Part shown: piece by piece, positions 1 to 5,241 of the stretch
How the letters are laid out: the number at the start of each line of letters is the position of its first letter
Position numbering within the stretch: position 1 is the first letter of the stretch
The notes under the pieces: generated by a model
The model's input: only the letters and a program-made list of their open reading frames with translations
What the model was told of the DNA's origin: nothing
Databases searched by the model: none
Position numbers and translations under genes: made by a program
NCBI GenBank assembly: GCA_012838685.1
Contig: DUOU01000193.1
Coordinates: 1-6,542 of the forward strand
DNA length: 6,542 nucleotides
Direction of reading: 5' to 3'
DNA from: Bacteroidota bacterium
Lineage (GTDB): Bacteria > Bacteroidota > Bacteroidia > Bacteroidales > VadinHA17

Positions 1-81
1 ATCTTCCTCTCCCTCCACCACTGCCTTGATCCGGGAAAGAACAATCCTATATCTATTCGATTTGTTGTTAGACCGACTCAC
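1..81 (-). CDS. Partial GAF-domain protein, probable free-methionine-(R)-sulfoxide reductase (N-terminus only)
   Basis: This is an open frame of 27 codons that starts with GTG at 81 and runs off the left edge. An in-frame TAA (85-87) lies just upstream, so the start must be this GTG or a later codon. The readable protein ends in YRIVLSRIKAVVEGEED. That resembles the N-terminal helix of the fRMsr-type GAF proteins (E. coli YebR-like), which have a helix carrying a 'GE(T/E)D' element before the GAF core. Those enzymes reduce free methionine-(R)-sulfoxide in the cytoplasm. The catalytic cysteines lie outside the window, so the assignment rests on this short N-terminal resemblance. The frame begins 13 bp after the plsC stop on the same strand, which suggests co-transcription. 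It could instead be another small GAF-domain or unrelated protein. Confidence 0.45.
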   Translation of the reverse strand, partial: MSRSNNKSNRYRIVLSRIKAVVEGEED

Positions 82-94
82 AGTTTACAAACAA

Positions 95-847
95 TTACTT
101 CCGTATATGGTTTTTTCTCGATTTCTCGTACTGACCTTTCATCATCTCGAAAACATCCAAAGCCAGTTTATCATGATCTGTAGTTCCAAAATCCGATGGT
201 AAGATAGGGTCAAGTACTTTCAAATATATTATCTGTCCGTCACCGAGCTGTCTCCCTTTTTTGGGCAAAATTTCACCGGTTCCATCAATCAGTATCGGCA
301 ATATAGCTACATTGTTGTCAATAGCCAACTTAAAGGCTCCTCTCTTGAAGGTATGGATTTTACGGTCAAGAGATCGCGTACCTTCGGGAAACATCATTAT
401 GGAGATTCCCCTCTTCAGAAATTCATTCGCTTTATCATAAAAAAGATTCCTGCTGACAGGGTTGCTCCTGTCAATCACTATATAGTCAGCCATCCTCAAA
501 TACCAACCTAAAACGGGAACTTTGAGGTTTTCAATCTTGGATACCCATTTAAGCCTTAAAAAAAGGGTGTTTACCGCCAGAATATCGAGAATTGACTGAT
601 GATTTGAGATAATTATGTAGGTCCTCTTTTTATCTATTTTTTCTTTGCCTTCGATTTTTATTTTCCACAATGGAATCAGATGGACAATAAGAAATGAATT
701 CAGGTTTATCATTGTATGGATCACCCTCCTCTCCTTATCGAACGGAAGCGAAATCAACCATAATACAAAGGAAAAAGGGAACATTAATCCCACTAAAATT
801 ATTCCAATGGACCAACCTATAAAAGACTTGATTGACAACACTTTCAA
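95..847 (-). CDS. plsC: 1-acyl-sn-glycerol-3-phosphate acyltransferase (PlsC/LPLAT family)
   Basis: The enzyme transfers an acyl chain to the sn-2 position of lysophosphatidic acid, giving phosphatidic acid for membrane phospholipids. It acts at the inner face of the cytoplasmic membrane. All four family blocks are present in the 250-aa protein: the catalytic HX4D (H83 to D88 in NHQSILD), a block II segment VIDRSNP (124-130), the substrate-binding FPEGTRS (153-159), and block IV around ILPILIDGT (182-190). The N-terminus has hydrophobic segments at about 10-35 and 50-61 that fit membrane anchoring. The start is a TTG at 847. An in-frame TGA at 869-871 and no ATG in between leave only TTG 847, GTG 841 or TTG 838 if the first hydrophobic segment is to be kept. 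The length is normal for the family. It sits between a PAP2 phosphatase and a GAF protein on the same strand. The family is secure; acyl-donor preference, and a role in ornithine-lipid or other lyso-lipid acylation instead, cannot be excluded. Confidence 0.9.
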   Translation of the reverse strand: MKVLSIKSFIGWSIGIILVGLMFPFSFVLWLISLPFDKERRVIHTMINLNSFLIVHLIPLWKIKIEGKEKIDKKRTYIIISNHQSILDILAVNTLFLRLKWVSKIENLKVPVLGWYLRMADYIVIDRSNPVSRNLFYDKANEFLKRGISIMMFPEGTRSLDRKIHTFKRGAFKLAIDNNVAILPILIDGTGEILPKKGRQLGDGQIIYLKVLDPILPSDFGTTDHDKLALDVFEMMKGQYEKSRKNHIRK

Positions 848-887
848 ATAAAAATAGTAAATAAAATATCAAGACATACCGCTCTTT

Positions 888-908
888 GGGATTTTTGGCC
901 ACAATCCC
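888..908. other. Short inverted repeat in the PAP2-plsC gap
   Basis: GGGATT (888-893) and AATCCC (903-908) form a perfect 6-bp stem around a 9-base loop, 28 bp after the PAP2 stop. No run of T follows it on either strand, so it is not a convincing intrinsic terminator. The rest of the 848-935 gap is A/T-rich, and I see no clear promoter in it. Confidence 0.25.
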
Positions 909-935
909 GATTTAACCGGTTTATATGATCTTAAT

Positions 936-1499
936 TTAACCATTATTCCGTGAAAAACGGTTGAGGGTGTACAGATAAAGTTTATAAACCGAATAACCTA
1001 TAACGACTCCCAACAGGGAACCGCAAATAACATCGCCCGGATAGTGAACCCCAAGGTAAACGCGACTATAACATATAATCGTAGCCCATATAATCATTGC
1101 CGTGGTATACCACCTTTTTTTTATCAAAAGTGAGGTGAAAACTGTAAGATTGAAAGTGTTGGCCGCATGGGAAGAGACGAATCCATATTGTCCGCCGCAC
1201 CTTCCGTTAACCAAATGGACAAGCCCATCCAGAAGAGGTTCATGGCATGGCCGAAGCCTACAGAAAAGATTTTTAAAAAGATGGACGGAAATCTGGTCCG
1301 ACAAAGTTATCGCCAAAGCGATAAAAACAACTATCAGCCATATTTTCCGTCTATACTCTCTTGCCAGATATAATAAGATGGCCAGATACAGGGGAGCCCA
1401 AATAAGTTTACCGCTGAAAGCCCACATTATATTATCCCACAGGGGGGAGTTCCAACCGTTGATTAGCAAAAAAAGAGCCTGGTCAAAACGTTCGAGCAT
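936..1499 (-). CDS. PAP2-family membrane phosphatase (undecaprenyl-diphosphatase or lipid A phosphatase-like)
   Basis: This is a 187-aa integral membrane phosphatase of the type-2 phosphatidic acid phosphatase superfamily. Its three signature motifs are intact: KX6RP (K76 to R83-P84), the motif 2 histidine in SSH (109-111), and SRX5HX3D (S145-R146, H152, D156). The motif 2 and motif 3 histidines are the catalytic pair in this family. Hydrophobic segments at about 34-46, 54-68, 115-126, 133-144 and 157-174 fit the multi-spanning fold with the active site facing the periplasm. Motif 2 is SSH where many members have SGH, a variant I associate with Bacteroidota members. Likely substrates are undecaprenyl diphosphate (recycling of the cell-wall carrier), lipid A phosphate or phosphatidylglycerol phosphate. 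Sequence alone does not decide between them. The start is ATG 1499, 22 bp after the obg stop, so it probably shares the obg transcript. Confidence 0.88.
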   Translation of the reverse strand: MLERFDQALFLLINGWNSPLWDNIMWAFSGKLIWAPLYLAILLYLAREYRRKIWLIVVFIALAITLSDQISVHLFKNLFCRLRPCHEPLLDGLVHLVNGRCGGQYGFVSSHAANTFNLTVFTSLLIKKRWYTTAMIIWATIICYSRVYLGVHYPGDVICGSLLGVVIGYSVYKLYLYTLNRFSRNNG

Positions 1500-1521
1500 A
1501 ACTGACAGATTAGAGTTAGAT

Positions 1522-2517
1522 TCAGTAGTCTACAATGGAAAGTTCTTTCCAGAGCATATCCTTCAATTTTGAAAGCCCCTCTCCGGTTATTGAAGAGATA
1601 AAAACCCTTGAAACTTCCGGGAGGTTTTTCCTGATACCCTCTTTCAACTCCTCATCGATAAGATCGGACTTGGATATCGCCAATACCCGTCTTTTCTCGA
1701 GAAGTTCCGGATTGTACATGGTCAGTTCGTTCAGAAGTACTCCGTACTCTTTCTTAACGTCATCGCAATCGGCCGGGATGACAAACAGCAGGATAGAGTT
1801 TCTTTCAATATGTCGAAGAAACCTTATCCCCAAACCTTTGCCTTCATGCGCCCCTTCAATTATACCCGGTATGTCCGCCATCACAAAGGACTTGTCTTCG
1901 CGGTAGGCTACAATGCCAAGATTTGGTTCCAAGGTTGTGAAGGGATAGTCCGCTATCTTAGGTTTTGCGGCGGTTATAGCGGAAAGCAATGTTGATTTTC
2001 CGGCATTCGGGAAACCTACAAGTCCAACATCCGCCAGAATTTTAAGTTCAAAAATGTACCACCCTTCGATACCCGGTTCTCCCGGTTGGGCAAATCTGGG
2101 AGCCTGGAGGGTCGAAGATTTGAAATGAACGTTTCCCAAACCACCTCTACCTCCTTTTGCCAGTATCTTTTCCTCTCCGTTTGAGACGATCTCCAACAGC
2201 AGCTCTCCTGTCTCCGGATCTTTGACAATTGTGCCCAAAGGGACATCAATAAAGATATCCTTGCCATTGGCCCCGGTAGATTGCTGTCTTCCCCCGGAAC
2301 CTCCGTGACCCGCAAAGACATGGCGCTTATATTTAAGATGAAGCAGCGTCCACATCTGGTCGTTGCCCCTGAGGATAATATGCCCACCCCTTCCTCCGTC
2401 ACCGCCATCCGGACCGCCTTTAGGCTCAAACTTTTCCCTGCGAAAATGTTTTGAGCCGGCTCCTCCATTACCGGAACGACAGAATATCTTCACATAATCG
2501 ACAAAATTGGAAGCCAT
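1522..2517 (-). CDS. obg: GTPase Obg/CgtA (ribosome assembly and stringent-response GTPase)
   Basis: Obg binds the 50S ribosomal subunit and couples late ribosome assembly to GTP and (p)ppGpp levels. The glycine-rich Obg fold occupies about 1-160 (for example GGPDGGDGGRGG, 34-45, and KGGRGGLGN, 121-129). The G domain follows: P-loop GFPNAGKST (168-176), switch I threonines around 194-195, G3 DIPG (215-218), then the Obg-typical EGAHEGKGLG (221-230), G4 SKSD (282-285) and G5 SSI (308-310). The protein stops at 331 aa right after the G domain, so the C-terminal OCT domain of many Firmicutes Obg proteins is absent; short forms are usual in Bacteroidota. G4 has Ser in place of the usual Asn. The start is ATG 2517, and the N-terminal segment NFVDYVKIFCRSGNGG aligns well with the family start. 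It lies downstream of adk across a 94-bp gap with an inverted repeat and 22 bp upstream of the PAP2 gene. Confidence 0.97.
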   Translation of the reverse strand: MASNFVDYVKIFCRSGNGGAGSKHFRREKFEPKGGPDGGDGGRGGHIILRGNDQMWTLLHLKYKRHVFAGHGGSGGRQQSTGANGKDIFIDVPLGTIVKDPETGELLLEIVSNGEEKILAKGGRGGLGNVHFKSSTLQAPRFAQPGEPGIEGWYIFELKILADVGLVGFPNAGKSTLLSAITAAKPKIADYPFTTLEPNLGIVAYREDKSFVMADIPGIIEGAHEGKGLGIRFLRHIERNSILLFVIPADCDDVKKEYGVLLNELTMYNPELLEKRRVLAISKSDLIDEELKEGIRKNLPEVSRVFISSITGEGLSKLKDMLWKELSIVDY

Positions 2518-2551
2518 CCGGATTTTTAATTAAAGAGTTATTGAGGTACAA

Positions 2552-2603
2552 CAAATAAAAGAAGGCGGAAAAGATGGTGTTAACTTTTCACTGCTTTTAT
2601 TTG
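2552..2603. repeat. Nested inverted repeat (long hairpin) between adk and obg
   Basis: The outer arms 2552-2564 and 2591-2603 are complementary at 12 of 13 positions, the first ten perfectly (CAAATAAAAG against CTTTTATTTG). A second perfect 6-bp pair, GAAAAG (2568-2573) and CTTTTC (2584-2589), lies inside it, with a 10-base loop. On the minus strand, the transcribed one, it would form one interrupted A/U-rich stem-loop 8 bp after the adk stop and 34 bp before the obg start. The stem is A/T-rich and is followed only by a mixed T/G stretch, so it is not a classical intrinsic terminator. A processing site, weak terminator or attenuator between adk and obg is possible. Confidence 0.5.
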
Positions 2604-2611
2604 ACATCAAA

Positions 2612-3187
2612 TTACAATACCTCTTCAACAATTACTGAAAGTCGGTCAAATATATCATCAATGGAACCTACTCCGTTTACAGGTTTATAGATGCCCTTAT
2701 TCCGACAGTAGTCTATTATAGGTTCCGTCTTTTCTTTATAAACATCTATACGGTTCTCGATAACTGCCGGATCTTTATCGTCAGCTCTTCCCGACACCTC
2801 GGCCCTCGCGATAAGTCTTTTGACCAACTCATCATGATCAACATCCAGAACCAGCATTGTGTCAATTTTCATTCCCCTCTTGTTCAACATCTTCTCAAGG
2901 GCAACAGTCTGAGCTACAGTACGTGGAAACCCGTCAAACAAAAATCCGGCGGTATTTTTAGCTGAATCTACCTTGTTGGCTATCATCTCCACAACAACCT
3001 CGTCGGGTACCAATTCTCCTTTTGACATTATAGAACTCACCTTCTTGCCCAATTCCGTGCCCGATGCTATTTCGGCGCGAAGCATATCACCGGTTGAAAG
3101 ATGGGTAAGATTGAATTTCTCGGCTAAACGAACCGATTGTGTACCCTTGCCGGATCCCGGAGGACCAAAAATCAAAAAATTTACCAT
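2612..3187 (-). CDS. adk: Adenylate kinase (short-LID form)
   Basis: This cytoplasmic enzyme interconverts ATP + AMP and 2 ADP, linking the AMP made from purine salvage and de novo synthesis to the nucleotide pool. The P-loop is GPPGSGKGT (8-16). The AMP-binding part contains STGDMLRAEI (31-40), and the conserved DGFPRT is at 85-90. The LID region (about 124-147, RLIARAEVSGRADDKDPAVI) is short and has no cysteine quartet, so this is the short, non-zinc LID variant. It ends in the expected helices at 191 aa, complete for a short-LID enzyme. The start is ATG 3187, giving MVNFLIFGPPGSGKGTQ with the P-loop at the usual distance from the N-terminus. It follows hpt by 11 bp, so the two are almost certainly one transcription unit. 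Confidence 0.97.
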   Translation of the reverse strand: MVNFLIFGPPGSGKGTQSVRLAEKFNLTHLSTGDMLRAEIASGTELGKKVSSIMSKGELVPDEVVVEMIANKVDSAKNTAGFLFDGFPRTVAQTVALEKMLNKRGMKIDTMLVLDVDHDELVKRLIARAEVSGRADDKDPAVIENRIDVYKEKTEPIIDYCRNKGIYKPVNGVGSIDDIFDRLSVIVEEVL

Positions 3188-3198
3188 AACAAATTATT

Positions 3199-3738
3199 TT
3201 ATATTAATGTATATATCGCGGGCAGGTTGCGTCCATATCCGTTATAATCGAGACCGTGCCCCACTACAAAATTATTGTCAATCTCAAAGCCCACATAATC
3301 AGGTTTAACAGTATCCTTGTATTGAAAAGAATCCGGTTTATACAACAATGTCGCTATTCTTACCTTTCCCGCCTTTCGTTTTCGCAACTCGTCTATTATC
3401 ATGTTGAGTGTATGTCCCGTATCGGCAACATCTTCAATAACAACAATCTCCTTGCCTGTTATATCTTCATTCAAACCTATCAGTTCCCTGACGGTGCCCG
3501 TGGTTCTTGTTCCTTGATAAGAGGCTAATTTGACGAAAGATATGCGCGACAAGATATCAATTCGTTTATATAATTCGGCCGCGAAAAGAAACGCGCCGTC
3601 CAATATTCCAAGAAAGATTGCCTCTTTTCCGGAGTAATCATTGTTTATCATAACGGCCAACTCCCCTATTCTTTTGGTAACAATACTCTCGGGAATCATC
3701 TCCCTAAAATTCTTATCCAAAATCTTTATCTCTTTCAT
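3199..3738 (-). CDS. hpt: Hypoxanthine phosphoribosyltransferase (purine salvage)
   Basis: The enzyme makes IMP (and usually GMP) from hypoxanthine or guanine and PRPP in the cytoplasm. In the 179-aa protein from ATG 3738, the PRPP-binding signature VVIEDVADTGHT is at 99-110, the mobile-loop SYQGT at 73-77, the pyrophosphate-loop region LGILDGAF at 43-50, and the purine-binding KPDYVGFEI at 145-153, followed by DYNGYGRNLP (164-173). The frame stays open upstream to a TTG at 3783, but the 15 extra residues do not look like the family N-terminus, whereas MKEIKILDKNF does, so I place the start at 3738. No Shine-Dalgarno sequence is visible. It is the first gene of the leftward hpt-adk unit and diverges from purE across 124 bp. 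Confidence 0.95.
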   Translation of the reverse strand: MKEIKILDKNFREMIPESIVTKRIGELAVMINNDYSGKEAIFLGILDGAFLFAAELYKRIDILSRISFVKLASYQGTRTTGTVRELIGLNEDITGKEIVVIEDVADTGHTLNMIIDELRKRKAGKVRIATLLYKPDSFQYKDTVKPDYVGFEIDNNFVVGHGLDYNGYGRNLPAIYTLI

Positions 3739-3862
3739 AGCGCTGGAAATAAGCCGATTACTTTTATTGCCCACAAAAATCAAATCATCATAAGGGCAAG
3801 CTCAGCAACATTGCGAAAATATAAAAATAATCTTACTTTTGGGATTCCTATACAATATAAAA
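3739..3862. promoter_or_regulatory. Divergent hpt/purE intergenic regulatory region
   Basis: This 124-bp A/T-rich region separates the start of hpt (leftward) from purE (rightward). It contains the purE promoter given separately. For hpt I find only weak promoter-like matches on the minus strand. A short dyad GCAA-CA-TTGC (3805-3814) overlaps the -33 element of the purE promoter and could be an operator, but four-base arms are easily found by chance. Confidence 0.55.
3811..3841 (+). promoter_or_regulatory. purE promoter of Bacteroidota type (TTG-N20-TAnnTTTG)
   Basis: The -33 element TTG is at 3811-3813, and the -7 element TACTTTTG at 3834-3841 matches TAnnTTTG at every defined position. The 20-bp spacer is within the range known for the Bacteroides primary sigma factor. 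Transcription would begin near 3846-3849, leaving a leader of only about 14-17 bases before the purE ATG at 3863. The leader is A/T-rich (ACAATATAAAA before the ATG) with no Shine-Dalgarno sequence, as is usual in this phylum. Confidence 0.7.
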
Positions 3863-4369
3863 ATGGTTCCACAAGTAAGCATAATAATGGGGAGCACATC
3901 TGATCTCCCCATAATGGAGAAGGCCGCGCAACTACTCAATGATCTGAAAATTCCCTTCGAGATGCACGCTCTCTCCGCCCACCGGACTCCCGAAGAGGTC
4001 GAAAAATTTGCCAAAGATGCTGCCCCCAGGGGAATAAAGGTGATAATCGCCGCCGCCGGTATGGCCGCGCACCTTCCCGGTGTTATAGCGGCATTGACAC
4101 CACTACCGGTTATTGGTGTCCCAATAAAGGCATCCCTGGAGGGACTTGATTCGGTTCTCTCTATTTTGCAAATGCCTCCCGGAATACCTGTGGCCACTGT
4201 TGGTATCAATGCCGCTCAAAATGCCGGTATTCTGGCCGCACAAATCATCGGTACCGATGATTCGGCCGTTATGGAACAAGTTGTCGCGTTCAAGGAGAAT
4301 CTAAAAAAGAAAATTATCGCCGCCAACGAGGATCTAAAAAAAGTGGAATATCCTTATAAGACAAACTGA
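3863..4369 (+). CDS. purE: N5-carboxyaminoimidazole ribonucleotide mutase (class I PurE)
   Basis: PurE converts N5-CAIR to CAIR in de novo purine synthesis in the cytoplasm; the class I enzyme works after PurK. The 168-aa protein has the phosphate-binding GSTSDLPIM (10-18), the SAHRTP motif with the conserved histidine (H40) at 38-43, AAGMAAHLPG (64-73), and the class I segment QMPPGIPVATVGI (103-115) followed by NAAQNAGILAA. The length is typical for a stand-alone bacterial PurE with no fused PurK. The frame is open up to a TTG at 3839, but that codon lies inside the promoter's -7 element. The ATG at 3863 puts MVPQVSIIMGSTSD at the usual family start, so I chose it. It is first in the rightward unit and may read into the two envelope-protein genes that follow. 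Confidence 0.96.
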   Translation: MVPQVSIIMGSTSDLPIMEKAAQLLNDLKIPFEMHALSAHRTPEEVEKFAKDAAPRGIKVIIAAAGMAAHLPGVIAALTPLPVIGVPIKASLEGLDSVLSILQMPPGIPVATVGINAAQNAGILAAQIIGTDDSAVMEQVVAFKENLKKKIIAANEDLKKVEYPYKTN

Positions 4370-4421
4370 TCTGTTTTATAAATATTTTTCTTACATTTAC
4401 AACTATAATTGATACCTAATA

Positions 4422-5237
4422 GTGTCGCTGCGAAGGATATCTGTCACGACCGTAATATTTCTGTTCGCTCTGCCACTTATGGCCGGTAATCCGTACCGGT
4501 TAAGATATGGAGCCGCGGAAACTGGCATGGGAACGGTAACTCTGACTAACCCCCACTTCACGGGATTTTTTCAGAACCAGGCTCTTTTGGCTTACAACAA
4601 TTCCCTGGGGTTGGGGGTAAACTATGAGAGCAGATTTAATCTAAAAGAACTCTCTTTCGCCTCATTCGGATGTATAGTGCCGTTCAGTGGCGGATCACTG
4701 GGAGCGGTCTACTCCCAATATGGGACAACCGATTTAAGAAGGATATTCGGTGGAATAGCTATTGGACTTGAACTTGGGGAGAGAGTCGCGGGCGGTGTTC
4801 AAATAGACTATATAGGGGAAAATGTTTACGATGGGTACAACGATACGCACGCGGTAACCTTTGAGATTGGAACCGCCATAAAGTTGAACGAAAAGACCAT
4901 ATTTGGCGCCAATATATTCAACCCTCTTCCCCAACAATTGCGGAATAGTTACCTGCCATCATCCATAAGTTTGGGAGTAGGTTCATATATTTCCGATAAG
5001 GTATTTATGGCCGCTGAATCGCTTCTTACAACCGGAGAAAGAATAGTTGTGAAAACAGGTTTCCAGTTTGAGGTGGTCAGAAATCTCCTTCTGCGCGGCG
5101 GTTATACAACAGAGAACAACTCCTTCTGCTTTGGAGTTGGCTATAGACTGAAGCCGGTTAAAATCGACTTTTCCTTCCTTGCCCACGAGAGTCTGGGCAG
5201 ATCATCTTCCATATCCCTTCTCTTTTTATTCAATTGA
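4422..5237 (+). CDS. Exported outer-membrane beta-barrel protein, PorV/PorQ-like
   Basis: This 271-aa protein has a typical signal peptide: RR at 4-5, a hydrophobic core at about 8-20, and a likely cleavage near MAG (20-22). The mature part is all alternating-strand, glycine- and aromatic-rich sequence, as in outer-membrane barrels. The early part (AAETGMGTVTLTN, then FFQNQALLAY) resembles the PorV/PorQ and FadL-like families, whose members start with a 'GA..AGMG' and an 'NPA.LA' motif. The protein ends in a strand with terminal aromatic residues (ISLLFLFN), as barrel proteins do for BAM recognition. The start is GTG 4422; an in-frame TGA at 4410-4412 limits upstream extension. It lies 52 bp after purE and 4 bp before the HhH-domain gene. 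It may be a partner or assembly factor for that protein. I do not call it PorQ itself, since it is shorter and only loosely similar. Confidence 0.75.
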   Translation: MSLRRISVTTVIFLFALPLMAGNPYRLRYGAAETGMGTVTLTNPHFTGFFQNQALLAYNNSLGLGVNYESRFNLKELSFASFGCIVPFSGGSLGAVYSQYGTTDLRRIFGGIAIGLELGERVAGGVQIDYIGENVYDGYNDTHAVTFEIGTAIKLNEKTIFGANIFNPLPQQLRNSYLPSSISLGVGSYISDKVFMAAESLLTTGERIVVKTGFQFEVVRNLLLRGGYTTENNSFCFGVGYRLKPVKIDFSFLAHESLGRSSSISLLFLFN

Positions 5238-5241
5238 TACG

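Noticed and set aside
888..908. GGGATT/AATCCC stem as terminator of the obg-PAP2 unit
   Set aside because: The stem is only 6 bp and no T-tract follows on the transcribed strand. It is kept only as a low-confidence inverted repeat.
914..921. AACCGGTT palindrome after the PAP2 gene
   Set aside because: An isolated 8-bp palindrome with no second copy or promoter context is expected by chance at this frequency.
1102..1572. Plus-strand open frame of 156 codons opposite the PAP2 and obg genes
   Set aside because: It lies antisense to two genes with clear family motifs, its translation is rich in Arg, Lys, Ser and Trp without any recognisable motif, and it has no promoter or leader.
2016..2468. 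Second minus-strand frame of 150 codons inside obg
   Set aside because: It is the +1 shifted shadow of obg, whose main frame carries all GTPase motifs without interruption.
3764..3821. Minus-strand promoter for hpt (for example TATTTTCG from 3821 to 3814, or GATTTTTG further downstream)
   Set aside because: Each candidate -7 element has at least one mismatch to TAnnTTTG, and none has a TTG at 17-23 bp upstream, so no specific site is supported.
3802..4209. Minus-strand open frame of 135 codons opposite purE
   Set aside because: It mirrors the purE coding frame, whose PurE motifs are complete. The translation is low-complexity Ala/Ile/Gly/Ser sequence without motifs.
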